The notes below the pieces were generated by a model. It was not told the DNA's origin and made no database searches. It saw only the letters and a list, made by a program, of their open reading frames with translations. Source: Paenibacillus sp. 1011MAR3C5 (GTDB taxonomy: Bacteria; Bacillota; Bacilli; Paenibacillales; Paenibacillaceae). From it: a DNA stretch of 64,000 bases. The translations under genes were made by a program, and so were the position numbers. Location of the stretch: positions 124,001 through 188,000 of the forward strand of contig NZ_QZCF01000005.1 of NCBI RefSeq assembly GCF_003591485.1, given 5' to 3'. Numbering within the stretch: position 1 is the first letter of the stretch; each line of letters starts with the position of its first letter. Below, piece by piece: positions 9,327 to 17,412 of the stretch.

Positions 9327-10592
9327 TTGAACAAATATACGCTTAGCAACGGACTGCGCGTTGTCGTGGAATACATACCGACTGTGCGTTCGGTCTCATT
9401 CGGCATTTGGGTGAAAACCGGTTCGCGCAATGAGACGAAGGACAACAACGGCATTTCTCATTTTATTGAGCACATGCTGTTCAAAGGCACGGAGAAACGC
9501 ACTGCGAAAGATATCGCCGATCTGTTCGACGGCATTGGCGGCAATGTGAATGCTTTTACGGCCAAGGAATATACCTGTTACTTTGCGAAAGTGCTTGATG
9601 AGCATCTTCCGCTGGCAGTGGATGCCCTATCGGACATGTTCTTTAATTCTCAATTCGATGAAGGAGAACTGGCGAAGGAGAAAAACGTCATTTTAGAGGA
9701 AATATCCATGTACGAAGATACGCCGGATGACAAAGTGCATGACGAAGCATCCCGCGCATCTTATGGCCAGCATCCGCTCGCTTATTCTATCTTGGGCATC
9801 AAGGAGCGTCTGGAAGAGATGGGTCCGGATACGCTCAAAGGATTTATGAAAGAGCGCTATACGATTGAGAATACAGTGGTCAGTGTGGCTGGCAATGTAG
9901 AAGAGACTAAGCTGCTGGAGCTGCTGGAGTCTCAATTCGGAGGCTTCTCCAACCATGCAGAGCCGTCAGTTCCAGAGACGCCGGCGTTCCAGGGAGAGTA
10001 TATCTTTTATAAGAAGAAAACCGAACAGAACCATATCTGCATGACCTTTCCCGGCTTGTCGAATAAGGATAAGCAGCTGTATGCCATGATCTTGCTTAAT
10101 AATGCGCTGGGCGGAGGCATGAGCTCGCGATTGTTCCAAGAGATCAGGGAGAAGCGGGGACTGGCTTACTCCGTGTATTCCTATCATATGGGCTATGCCG
10201 ATTCCGGCTTGTTCACCGTATATGCAGGGACGGCTCCGAAGCAGACAAAAGAAGTGCTTGATCTAACGCTGGAGCAAATCAACGAGCTGTCTGTGAAAGG
10301 ATTGGCCGAGGATGAGCTTCATCGCGGGAAGGAGCAGCTGAAGGGCTCGCTCATTCTAAGTTTGGAGAGCACTAGCAGCCGGATGAACCGGATCGGCAAA
10401 AACGAGCTTATGCTTGGACATCATTATACGCTTGACGAATTATTGAAGCGAATTGATAATGTTACGATGGAAGATATACAAGACGTCACGAGGAAGATGC
10501 TTGCTGTGCCTTTCGCCGTCGCTATGGTCGGATCGAGCGATAAGGAAGCGTCGAAGCTTAGGAGGGACCAATATGTACCAGGTGCTGTTTAA
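9327..10592 (+). CDS. mlpA: M16-family zinc peptidase (MlpA/YmxG)
   Basis: Mitochondrial-processing-peptidase-like metalloprotease of 421 residues. The inverted zinc motif HFIEH (H45, E48, H49) is intact, and the downstream glutamate region ([16 protein letters not shown]) is present. The C-terminal half contains [26 protein letters not shown], a family hallmark. The TTG start at 9327 is chosen because AGGAGGG lies 6 nt upstream and the protein then begins [11 protein letters not shown] like its relatives. The 3' end overlaps dut by 20 bp. Confidence 0.93.
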   Translation: MNKYTLSNGLRVVVEYIPTVRSVSFGIWVKTGSRNETKDNNGISHFIEHMLFKGTEKRTAKDIADLFDGIGGNVNAFTAKEYTCYFAKVLDEHLPLAVDALSDMFFNSQFDEGELAKEKNVILEEISMYEDTPDDKVHDEASRASYGQHPLAYSILGIKERLEEMGPDTLKGFMKERYTIENTVVSVAGNVEETKLLELLESQFGGFSNHAEPSVPETPAFQGEYIFYKKKTEQNHICMTFPGLSNKDKQLYAMILLNNALGGGMSSRLFQEIREKRGLAYSVYSYHMGYADSGLFTVYAGTAPKQTKEVLDLTLEQINELSVKGLAEDELHRGKEQLKGSLILSLESTSSRMNRIGKNELMLGHHYTLDELLKRIDNVTMEDIQDVTRKMLAVPFAVAMVGSSDKEASKLRRDQYVPGAV

Positions 10593-11019
10593 ACGATTGG
10601 AAGGCAATGACGATATCGCGATCCCGCGAAAAATGTCGGAGTGGGCGGCGGGCTTTGACCTGCAGGCGGCCGTAAGCGAGCCGCTTGTTCTGGCACCCGG
10701 TGAGCGAATGCTGGTGCCAACAGGATTCGCGATGGCGATGCCGAAGGAGCTCGAGGCGCAGATCCGTCCGAGAAGCGGCCTTGCTTACAAGCACGGCATT
10801 ACATGCCTGAATTCGCCGGGAACGATTGACGCGGACTATCGCGGAGAGGTGAAGGTGCTGCTGGTCAATTTGGGCCAAGAGCCGTTCACTATTGTACGCG
10901 GCGAGCGGATTGCGCAGATGGTATTCCAGGAGGTGCCGGCTGTCGTCATCGAAGAGGCGGCGGAATTGCCGGACACGGTACGCGGAGCAGGCGGATTTGG
11001 ACATACCGGCGTAAAATAA
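10573..11019 (+). CDS. dut: dUTP diphosphatase (trimeric dUTPase)
   Basis: Hydrolyses dUTP to dUMP. Of the family motifs, [38 protein letters not shown] and [10 protein letters not shown] are visible in order; the last has H where S is usual. The length of 148 residues is normal. The ATG at 10573 lies inside the end of mlpA, whose codons also supply the GGAGGG ribosome binding site. Confidence 0.94.
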   Translation: MYQVLFKRLEGNDDIAIPRKMSEWAAGFDLQAAVSEPLVLAPGERMLVPTGFAMAMPKELEAQIRPRSGLAYKHGITCLNSPGTIDADYRGEVKVLLVNLGQEPFTIVRGERIAQMVFQEVPAVVIEEAAELPDTVRGAGGFGHTGVK

Positions 11020-11034
11020 CTCATAACAAAGCTT

Positions 11035-11068
11035 AAAGATCGGGGCGCTAGGCGCTTCGATCTTTTTT
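11035..11068 (+). terminator. Terminator after dut
   Basis: AAAGATCG...CGATCTTT stem closed by a GC-rich inner part (GGGGCGC/GCGCTT) and followed by a T-run. Confidence 0.85.
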
Positions 11069-11079
11069 TATTGTTTTTT

Positions 11080-11108
11080 CACCCCCTTTTGGGCGCAAGC
11101 ATACGATA
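11080..11108 (+). promoter_or_regulatory. SigK-type promoter for dpaAB
   Basis: CACC (11080-11083), 16 bp, then CATACGATA (11100-11108). This fits the SigK consensus (mACm - 16 - CATAnnnTA) at every defined position. The dpaAB genes of B. subtilis are mother-cell genes under SigK, so the site agrees with the expected biology. Confidence 0.8.
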
Positions 11109-11143
11109 GTCTATATCTATTTGCCAGAAGGGAGTGAAGCCCG

Positions 11144-12043
11144 ATGTTAACTGGCGTTCGAGTGCTGCTGCTTGGCGGCGACGCGAGACAGCTTGAAGTG
11201 ATCCGTAAGCTGAGCGAGCTGGATGCTTCCGTGACAGTTTGCGGATTTGACGGATTGCATTCATCGCTCGACGGCGCCGTACACGCAGAGTTCGATGAGA
11301 CGCTGTTCGAAGGGGCAGACACTTTGCTGCTGCCTGCGGTCGGGACAGATGACCATGGGCTAATCCATGCTGTATTCAGCGATCGCGAGATGAAATTGAC
11401 AGATGCGCATTTCGCGAAACTGCCGCAGCATTGCACCGTTTATACAGGAATGGCAAAGCCTTATTTGCGGCAGCTATGCGAGACGCGCGGACTTACGCTG
11501 GTAGAGCTGTTCGATCGTGACGATGTAGCGATCTACAATTCGATTCCAACGGCGGAAGGCGCTTTGATGATGGCGATCCAGCATACCGATATTACGATAC
11601 ACGGGTCAAGTTCCATGGTACTTGGCTTCGGAAGGACAGGATTCACCATGGCAAGAACGCTCCAAGGATTAGGGGCCAAGGTGAAGGTCGGCGTCAGACG
11701 TTCCGAGCATTTTGCGCGGGCATCCGAGATGGGCTTCGAGCCTTTCTACATGGGCAGTTTGCTGCAAAATGTAGGCAATATCGACTTGCTTTTTAATACA
11801 ATTCCGACTATGATAGTCACAGCGCAAATTATCGCAAATTTACCATCCCGGGCGGTCATTATCGACCTTGCGTCAAAGCCTGGCGGAACGGATTTTCGCT
11901 TCGCGGAGAAACGTGGTATTAAAGCGATGCTTGCACCCGGACTTCCCGGTATCGTCGCGCCTAAGACAGCTGGACGTATCATAGCGGATTGCTTGAGTCA
12001 GTTGATTATGGACGATACGATTAAGCGGGGGAATGGGATATGA
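11144..12043 (+). CDS. dpaA: Dipicolinate synthase subunit A
   Basis: With DpaB, oxidises dihydrodipicolinate to dipicolinic acid, the major spore-core solute, in the mother cell. 299 residues; the N-terminal domain begins TGVRVLLLGGDARQLEVIRKL. The NAD(P)-binding Rossmann part has VLGFGRTGFTMARTL near residue 160. GGGAGTG lies in front of the ATG. The last four bases overlap dpaB (ATGA), so the two subunits are translationally coupled. Confidence 0.95.
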   Translation: MLTGVRVLLLGGDARQLEVIRKLSELDASVTVCGFDGLHSSLDGAVHAEFDETLFEGADTLLLPAVGTDDHGLIHAVFSDREMKLTDAHFAKLPQHCTVYTGMAKPYLRQLCETRGLTLVELFDRDDVAIYNSIPTAEGALMMAIQHTDITIHGSSSMVLGFGRTGFTMARTLQGLGAKVKVGVRRSEHFARASEMGFEPFYMGSLLQNVGNIDLLFNTIPTMIVTAQIIANLPSRAVIIDLASKPGGTDFRFAEKRGIKAMLAPGLPGIVAPKTAGRIIADCLSQLIMDDTIKRGNGI

Positions 12044-12627
12044 ATTGGAATGGAATTACGGTCGGCTATGCCCTCTCGGGTTCCCATTGCACATTTGCCG
12101 AAGTGATGCCGGAGATCAAGCGGTTTGTCGATGCGGGTGCGAACGTTGTGCCTATCGTGTCAAATACGCTGATTACGACGGATACAAGATTCGGTACGGC
12201 GAAGGAATGGCAGGAGCAGCTAACCGGCATTACAGGCAATGAGATTATTTCGACGATTGTGCAAGCGGAGCCGCTTGGTCCATCGAAGCTGTTGGATGTC
12301 CTTGTCATTGCTCCTTGTACGGGCAATACGACAAGCAGACTGGCGAATGCGATTACCGACAGTGCGGTGCTTATGGCGGCAAAGGCGCAAATGCGCAACA
12401 GCCGTCCCGTTGTATTAGCCATATCGACGAATGACGGTCTTGGGTTGAATGCCGCTAACATAGCGAAGCTGCTAGTGGCTAAACATATCTATTTTGTGCC
12501 GTATGGGCAAGACAATCCGACTCAGAAGCCGAACTCCCTGGTTGCCAGAATGGATTTGGTCATGGAGGCGTGCGAGGCAGCTTTGCAAGGCAAGCAGCTT
12601 CAGCCTCTTCTGATCGAGCGGCATTAG
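12040..12627 (+). CDS. dpaB: Dipicolinate synthase subunit B (flavoprotein family)
   Basis: Second subunit of dipicolinate synthase; 195 residues with the flavoprotein-type fold (GYALSGSHCTFAEVMPEI, then APCTGNTTSRLANAITDSAVLMAAKA near residue 90). It overlaps dpaA by 4 bp. Its TAG stop is followed without spacing by the truncated asd relic in the same frame, so a deletion has brought these two sequences together. Confidence 0.95.
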   Translation: MNWNGITVGYALSGSHCTFAEVMPEIKRFVDAGANVVPIVSNTLITTDTRFGTAKEWQEQLTGITGNEIISTIVQAEPLGPSKLLDVLVIAPCTGNTTSRLANAITDSAVLMAAKAQMRNSRPVVLAISTNDGLGLNAANIAKLLVAKHIYFVPYGQDNPTQKPNSLVARMDLVMEACEAALQGKQLQPLLIERH

Positions 12628-12900
12628 GTCCAGGCTGAACTGAAGGACAACTATGAACTGGAAGATGCCAAGCAGCGGCTGGCGGATGTGCGGGCCATTA
12701 CGTTCGCCTGACCATCCTGCCAATCAGCAGTACCCGCTTGCGGCGGATATGGCAGGGATACCTGACGTATCGGTCGACCGCTTGTGACGCGATCTCGATA
12801 GAAGCGCGGTCTTGATTGCGGATCGTCTCCGGCAACCATCTATGAAGCGCAGCAAAGAATACCGTTCAGATCGCCGAATGCATCGCAAAGGGTTATTGGA
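12628..12900 (+). pseudogene. asd: Decayed 3' fragment of aspartate-semialdehyde dehydrogenase (asd)
   Basis: No intact gene is present, but three frames read in succession give the C-terminal ~90 residues of Asd. Frame of 12628: VQAELKDNYELEDAKQRL. Frame of 12710: DHPANQQYPLAADMAGI, then RDLDR after an in-frame TGA at 12785-12787 where the family has Arg (CGA to TGA would explain it). Frame of 12849: AAKNTVQIAECIAKG. Order and spacing match the end of Bacillus/Paenibacillus Asd (DDPxxQxYP, GRIRxDLD, GAAWNxVQIAE). The 5' ~250 codons are missing. The position between dpaB and dapG is exactly where asd sits in B. subtilis. Confidence 0.85.
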
Positions 12901-12954
12901 TAGACACGGGTATAACGCTGCTCTCGTCTCCGGTCGATGATGGAGGCTGACGGT

Positions 12955-14169
12955 ATGCGAATTTTGGTTCAGAAATTCGGAGGAACCTCGCTATCTACCG
13001 ATTTTGCAAGAGAACGCGTTATTTATCATATTACTAGAGAGCGAGAGAGCGGATACGCCGTCGTGGTCGTTGTCTCGGCCATGGGCCGCAGAGGCGAGCC
13101 ATATGCGACGGATACGCTGCTCTCGCTTATTCGTGACAACGGCAATTCATTGCCGGCACGCGAGCTGGATATGCTGCTTGGCTGCGGAGAAATCATCTCC
13201 GCAGCGGCTTTATGCAGCATGCTCCAGTCCCATGGAATCCCGGCTGCCGCTTTAACCGGCGGAGGAGCCGGCATTCTGACCGACGAGCAATTCGGTTCCG
13301 CGCGAATCAAGTCCATCCAGACGGAACGACTTCTTAAGCTGCTGGATGACGGGAAGGTTGTCATTGTCACCGGATTTCAAGGCGTGACGGCAAGTGGCGA
13401 TATGACGACGCTTGGACGCGGCGGCAGCGATACATCCGCAACGGCGCTTGGCGCTGCGCTGCGGGCGGAGATGATTGATATTTATACCGACGTTGACGGG
13501 ATATTGACAGCAGATCCCCGAATTGTCAGCGAAGCGAGGCCGCTTGATGTGGTAGGGTATGCGGAGATCGGCAATATGGCAAGGCAAGGCGCTAAAGTTA
13601 TTCATCCGCGTGCAGTGGAGATTGCGCAGCAAGCCCATATTCCAGTGCGTGTCCGTTCAACCTTCTCTGATGGGACAGGTACGCTTGTAACAGACAAGTC
13701 AGCGGCCAAAGTCGAACAGGCCTTCAAGGATAGGCCGGTGACGGGCATCGCACATGTGGCGGGTGTTACGCAAATATCGGTAAAGGCGATAGAGGGCCGG
13801 ACAGACATGCAGCTTCAAGTATTTCAGACCATGGCCAAACATCATATCAGCGTCGATTTTATCAATGTAACGCCAAGCGGAGCTGTATTCACCGTATTCG
13901 ATCTTGATGCCCGGCCTGCCTTAGAGCTGCTGTCAGCAGGGGGATTCATCCCCCAAGCGGTACACGGCTGTGCTAAAATATCAGTCATAGGCGGGGGGAT
14001 GAACGGCCAGCCCGGCGTGATGGCTCGCATCGTTGAGGCTTTAACGGAGCAGGGCATTACCATCATGCAGTCCGCCGACTCCAATACGACGATATGGGTG
14101 CTCGTGCAAGAAGCGGATATGGCCAATGCGCTTCGCGCCCTTCATGCCAAATTCGACCTTCACCGGTAG
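12955..14169 (+). CDS. dapG: Aspartokinase (DapG type)
   Basis: Phosphorylates aspartate as the first step to diaminopimelate, lysine, threonine and dipicolinate. 404 residues from ATG 12955, chosen for GGAGG 8 nt upstream and the start MRILVQKFGGTS; an earlier ATG at 12937 would add six residues. The kinase domain has KFGGTSL at the N-terminus, TLGRGGSDTSA near residue 155 and DVDGILTADPR near 180. Two ACT regulatory repeats occupy the C-terminal ~140 residues. Gene order suggests the diaminopimelate-sensitive isozyme; the feedback ligand cannot be read from sequence. Confidence 0.92.
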   Translation: MRILVQKFGGTSLSTDFARERVIYHITRERESGYAVVVVVSAMGRRGEPYATDTLLSLIRDNGNSLPARELDMLLGCGEIISAAALCSMLQSHGIPAAALTGGGAGILTDEQFGSARIKSIQTERLLKLLDDGKVVIVTGFQGVTASGDMTTLGRGGSDTSATALGAALRAEMIDIYTDVDGILTADPRIVSEARPLDVVGYAEIGNMARQGAKVIHPRAVEIAQQAHIPVRVRSTFSDGTGTLVTDKSAAKVEQAFKDRPVTGIAHVAGVTQISVKAIEGRTDMQLQVFQTMAKHHISVDFINVTPSGAVFTVFDLDARPALELLSAGGFIPQAVHGCAKISVIGGGMNGQPGVMARIVEALTEQGITIMQSADSNTTIWVLVQEADMANALRALHAKFDLHR

Positions 14170-14195
14170 GTTTATAGAGCGTTGAATGAAAATCA

Positions 14196-14204
14196 TGCTA
14201 TAAT
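14196..14204 (+). promoter_or_regulatory. Possible extended -10 promoter for dapA
   Basis: TGC immediately followed by TATAAT, 30 bp after the dapG stop. No good -35 is seen. It would start transcription near 14211, so the hairpin array would form almost the whole leader. Confidence 0.45.
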
Positions 14205-14243
14205 ACGATACAGTGCTAATGAGATAAGTTTTTTCAAACTTTA

Positions 14244-14392
14244 TCATACGAAGTCATTTGTTTCACAAACTTTAGGCGAATGCTTACGAAGCAAGTTTGC
14301 TTCGCAAACTTTAAGTGAAGGCTTACGAAGTAAGTTTGTTTTACAAACTTTAGGCGAATGCTTACGAAGCAAGTTTGCTTCGCAAACTTTTT
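14244..14392 (+). repeat. Four-unit hairpin repeat array in the dapA leader
   Basis: Units begin at 14244, 14282, 14321 and 14360 with lengths 38, 39, 39 and 33 bp. Consensus: GCTTACGAAG, a central hairpin, then CTTTAGGCGAAT. Units 2 and 4 form AAGTTTGC/GCAAACTT with loop TTC; unit 3 forms AAGTTTGT/ACAAACTT, a compensatory pair change. A competing stem CGAAGCA/TGCTTCG uses the same bases in units 2 and 4. A degenerate extra half unit is visible at 14226-14243. The last unit ends in TTTTT and runs into the AGGAGG of dapA, exactly as at mlpA. Confidence 0.95.
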
Positions 14393-14405
14393 AGGAGGTT
14401 CCCAG

Positions 14406-15281
14406 ATGGAATTCGGAAGATTGATCACGGCAATGGTAACACCGTTCGACGCACATGGACAAATTGATTGGCACACAGCTGGGAAGCTAGTCGAATACTT
14501 GATAGAGGAGCAGCAGAGCGACAGCCTGGTAGTCGCCGGCACAACAGGCGAATCTCCAACACTCTCGGACGGAGAGAAGCTGGAGCTGTTCCGATTTGTG
14601 GTGAAGCAAGCCGCCGGCCGATGCAAGGTTATTGCAGGCACCGGAAGCAATAATACAGCGCATTCCATTCACCTGACGCAAGAGGCGGAAGCCTGTGGCG
14701 TAGACGGAATCTTGCTTGTCGCTCCATACTACAACAAGCCTTCACAAGAGGGTTTGTATCAGCATTTCAAAGCAATCGCGGGAGCAACCAAGCTGCCGAT
14801 TATCCTTTATAATGTAGAGGGACGCACAGGTGTGAACATCTCCGTCGATACGACACTTAGACTTGCTCAACTGGACAATGTAGTAGCGACCAAAGATTGC
14901 GCATCTCTTGAACAGCTGACGCAAATCGTCAGCGGCGCGCCGGAAGGCTTCCTTGTATACAGCGGGGATGACAGCGCGACGCTTCCAGCCTTGTCTGTTG
15001 GCGCATTCGGCATTATTAGCGTAGCGGGTCATATCGTAGGCACCAAAATGAAGCAAATGATCGATGCGTACGTTAGCGGCAATGTTGCAGAGGCGGCACG
15101 TCTGAACGGCGAGCTATTCCCGATTTTCAAAGGATTATTCTACTGTCCGCATCCGGTGCCGAATCCTGTTGCTGTGAAATATGCGCTAGGGCTGAAAGGG
15201 CTGCCAGTCGGTTCGGTTCGATTGCCGCTCGTGGACGCGAACGAAGCAGAAGCGAAGTTTTTGCGCGATCTGGTCTTGTAG
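14406..15281 (+). CDS. dapA: 4-hydroxy-tetrahydrodipicolinate synthase
   Basis: Condenses pyruvate with aspartate semialdehyde, the branch point to lysine and dipicolinate. 291 residues from ATG 14406, which has AGGAGG 7 nt upstream; an in-frame ATG at 14358 lies in the repeat array and is rejected. The Schiff-base lysine is K163 (VATKDC), the catalytic tyrosine Y135, and AGTTGESPTL gives the threonine pair. The usual YNVPGRTG reads YNVEGRTG here. The 39-bp repeat array forms its leader. No lysine riboswitch was seen. Confidence 0.95.
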   Translation: MEFGRLITAMVTPFDAHGQIDWHTAGKLVEYLIEEQQSDSLVVAGTTGESPTLSDGEKLELFRFVVKQAAGRCKVIAGTGSNNTAHSIHLTQEAEACGVDGILLVAPYYNKPSQEGLYQHFKAIAGATKLPIILYNVEGRTGVNISVDTTLRLAQLDNVVATKDCASLEQLTQIVSGAPEGFLVYSGDDSATLPALSVGAFGIISVAGHIVGTKMKQMIDAYVSGNVAEAARLNGELFPIFKGLFYCPHPVPNPVAVKYALGLKGLPVGSVRLPLVDANEAEAKFLRDLVL

Positions 15282-15303
15282 GATATAAAAATATTTATGC
15301 TTG

Positions 15304-15332
15304 AGCCGGTGCATACAGCATCGGCTTTATTA
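15304..15332 (+). terminator. Terminator after dapA
   Basis: AGCCGGTGC/GCATCGGCT stem (one G-T pair) followed by a short T/A-rich tail. Confidence 0.65.
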
Positions 15333-15381
15333 TTTGCTAGAGACGCTCGGCAATAAGTTTATGACGATTGACTGGTATGAC

Positions 15382-15411
15382 TTGTGTTCCAGCTTTTTCA
15401 TCATGTATAAT
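15382..15411 (+). promoter_or_regulatory. Possible SigA promoter for rnjB
   Basis: TTGTGT, 18 bp, TATAAT, about 145 bp before the rnjB start. No other structure was recognised in the rest of this 272-bp intergenic region apart from the dapA terminator. Confidence 0.5.
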
Positions 15412-15553
15412 GAAATCAAGTGAATGGGTGCGGCAAAATTGAACATGAAGAAATGATCGTCAGAGCGGCATCTGACGTTTATTGTAATACGCATAGATTG
15501 CAAGTTTATTTGTTTTTTCCACATTACATTTACCGTAGGAGGTATAGATCCAC

Positions 15554-17233
15554 TTGTCTAAAAAGAACAACCAGGATAAGCTGCTTATATTTGCATTAGG
15601 CGGAGTAGGCGAAATTGGTAAAAATATGTACGTTATTCAGTATAACAACGATATCGTCGTTGTTGACTCCGGCCTGAAATTCCCAGAAGAGGACATGCTC
15701 GGCATTGATATTGTCATTCCGGACATCTCTTATTTGACGGAGAATCGCGACAAGGTTCGCGGTATTCTCATTACGCATGGCCACGAGGATCATATTGGCG
15801 GTCTGCCTTATGTTCTCAGGCATCTGAATGTGCCGGTTTACGGCACAAAGCTAACGCTTGGACTTATTGAAGGAAAACTGAAGGAAGCGGGCTTGCTTGG
15901 AGAGACCAAGCGTATCCTTATCAACGCCGATTCCGAAGTTCAAATGGGCTCTATTCGCGCGACCTTCTTCAAGACCAACCACAGTATCCCGGACTCCGTG
16001 GGCGTCAGCCTGGATACGCCGGAAGGCATCGTCGTTCATACAGGCGACTTTAAATTCGATCACACACCGGTCAACGATCAATTCGCTGACTTGCAGCGCA
16101 TTGCCGAAATCGGCAGCCGCGGCGTACTGGCGCTCTTGTCCGACAGCACGAACGCGGAGCGTCCAGGCTACACGCCGTCCGAGAGCAATGTCGGCGAAGA
16201 GCTGGAAGATATTTTCCGCAAGTCGACACAGCGCGTTGTCGTTGCGACATTCGCATCGAACGTACACCGGATTCAGCAAATTATTAATGCCTCGATCGCA
16301 ACTCGCCGCAAGATTGCCGTCGTAGGTCGCAGCATGGTCAACGTAGTTAGCATCGCTTCCGAACTTGGCTATTTGAACATTCCTGAAGGCATGATTATCG
16401 AGCCGGAGGAAGTAAACAAGCTTGCTGCAGACCGGGTAGTTATCTTGTGCACAGGCAGTCAAGGGGAGCCAATGTCGGCGCTTACACGCATGGCCCGCTC
16501 CACGCATCGCAAGGTCGATATTTTGCCAGGGGATACGGTGATCATTGCCGCGACGCCAATTCCGGGCAACGAGCGTTATGTTGGACGTACGGTAGACGAG
16601 CTGTTCCGCCTTGGCGCGAACGTCATCTACGGTCCAGGCTCCGTATCCGGCGTACACGTATCCGGTCACGGCAGTCAAGAAGAGCTTAAGCTTATGCTCA
16701 ACCTGATCAAACCGAAGTACTTTATCCCAATTCACGGCGAATACCGTATGCTTCGCCAGCACGCCAAACTTGGTGAATCCATAGGCATAGAGCGGGAGAA
16801 CATCTTCGTTATCGATAACGGCGATACCGTGGAATTCCAAGGCGGCAACGCACGCAAAGGCTCCAAGGTACAAGCAGGCAATGTCCTGATTGACGGCCTT
16901 GGCGTTGGCGACGTAGGCAACATCGTACTCCGTGACCGCAAGCTTCTATCCCAAGACGGCATTCTTGTTGTCGTCGTTACCCTCAGCAAGCAGGACGGTA
17001 CGATCATGTCCGGTCCGGACATTATCTCCCGTGGCTTTGTCTATGTACGCGAATCGGAAGGTCTTCTTGATGAAGCGAACCGCATCGTGACATCGACACT
17101 GAACAAGCTTATGAATGATAAAGTGAACGAGTGGGCGTCCCTTAAAACGAACGTGAAGGATGCGCTCGGCAGATTCCTATATGAACAAACGCGTCGTCGT
17201 CCAATGATACTGCCGATTATTATGGAAGTGTAA
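15554..17233 (+). CDS. rnjB: Ribonuclease J (RNase J2 by gene order)
   Basis: Beta-CASP metallo-beta-lactamase ribonuclease with endonuclease and 5'-3' exonuclease activities in the family. 559 residues. The metal motif THGHEDHIGG lies near residue 74; DSTNAERPG and the beta-CASP GSQGEPMSALTRMA and HVSGHGSQEE motifs follow. The C-terminal domain is about 440-559. TTG start with AGGAGG 11 nt upstream. The position directly after dapA equals B. subtilis rnjB (ymfA), but J1 and J2 cannot be separated by motif alone, because the metal-binding residues appear complete here. Confidence 0.88.
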   Translation: MSKKNNQDKLLIFALGGVGEIGKNMYVIQYNNDIVVVDSGLKFPEEDMLGIDIVIPDISYLTENRDKVRGILITHGHEDHIGGLPYVLRHLNVPVYGTKLTLGLIEGKLKEAGLLGETKRILINADSEVQMGSIRATFFKTNHSIPDSVGVSLDTPEGIVVHTGDFKFDHTPVNDQFADLQRIAEIGSRGVLALLSDSTNAERPGYTPSESNVGEELEDIFRKSTQRVVVATFASNVHRIQQIINASIATRRKIAVVGRSMVNVVSIASELGYLNIPEGMIIEPEEVNKLAADRVVILCTGSQGEPMSALTRMARSTHRKVDILPGDTVIIAATPIPGNERYVGRTVDELFRLGANVIYGPGSVSGVHVSGHGSQEELKLMLNLIKPKYFIPIHGEYRMLRQHAKLGESIGIERENIFVIDNGDTVEFQGGNARKGSKVQAGNVLIDGLGVGDVGNIVLRDRKLLSQDGILVVVVTLSKQDGTIMSGPDIISRGFVYVRESEGLLDEANRIVTSTLNKLMNDKVNEWASLKTNVKDALGRFLYEQTRRRPMILPIIMEV

Positions 17234-17255
17234 GCGACGTGAACCCATCACCGAT

Positions 17256-17297
17256 GAAACGCTCTTTTATCCTATGAGGATGAAAGAGCGTTTTTCG
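17256..17297 (+). terminator. Terminator after rnjB
   Basis: AAACGCTCTTT and AAAGAGCGTTT arms with a 13-nt intervening loop and a T-run. Confidence 0.88.
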
Positions 17298-17344
17298 TTT
17301 TTAGAAGGGCAGCCAATAAGTCTTACTTCTTTCTGACGGTCCCT

Positions 17345-17373
17345 GCATAAAATAGCGTCTTCATTCCATACTA
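17345..17373 (+). promoter_or_regulatory. SigG-like promoter for tepA
   Basis: GCATAA, 16 bp, CATACTA, matching the forespore SigG consensus. It sits 40 bp before the tepA start. A forespore promoter would agree with the reported role of B. subtilis TepA in spore outgrowth. Confidence 0.55.
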
Positions 17374-17412
17374 TGACGAGCTATTCATTGCCATCAAAGG
17401 GGACATGACCAA

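Noticed and set aside
12628..12954. Plain intergenic spacer or a small hypothetical gene
   Set aside because: The fragments match the Asd C-terminus in order across three frames, so a pseudogene explains it better; no continuous gene exists.
14182..14394. A 70-codon plus-strand frame through the dapA hairpin array, with repeating KFASQTLGECLRS-like peptides and a stop inside the dapA ribosome binding site
   Set aside because: It opens because 39 bp is exactly 13 codons. It starts with TTG without a ribosome binding site and before the predicted transcription start. The selection signal is on base pairing, not on peptide sequence. A leader peptide cannot be fully excluded.
14205..14405. Lysine riboswitch in front of dapA
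   Set aside because: The leader is filled by the hairpin units and lacks the length and layout of the five-helix lysine aptamer.
14234..14668. A minus-strand frame through the same array with repeating KFAKQTCFVSIRL-like peptides
   Set aside because: Antisense to dapA, no ribosome binding site, explained by the 39-bp period.
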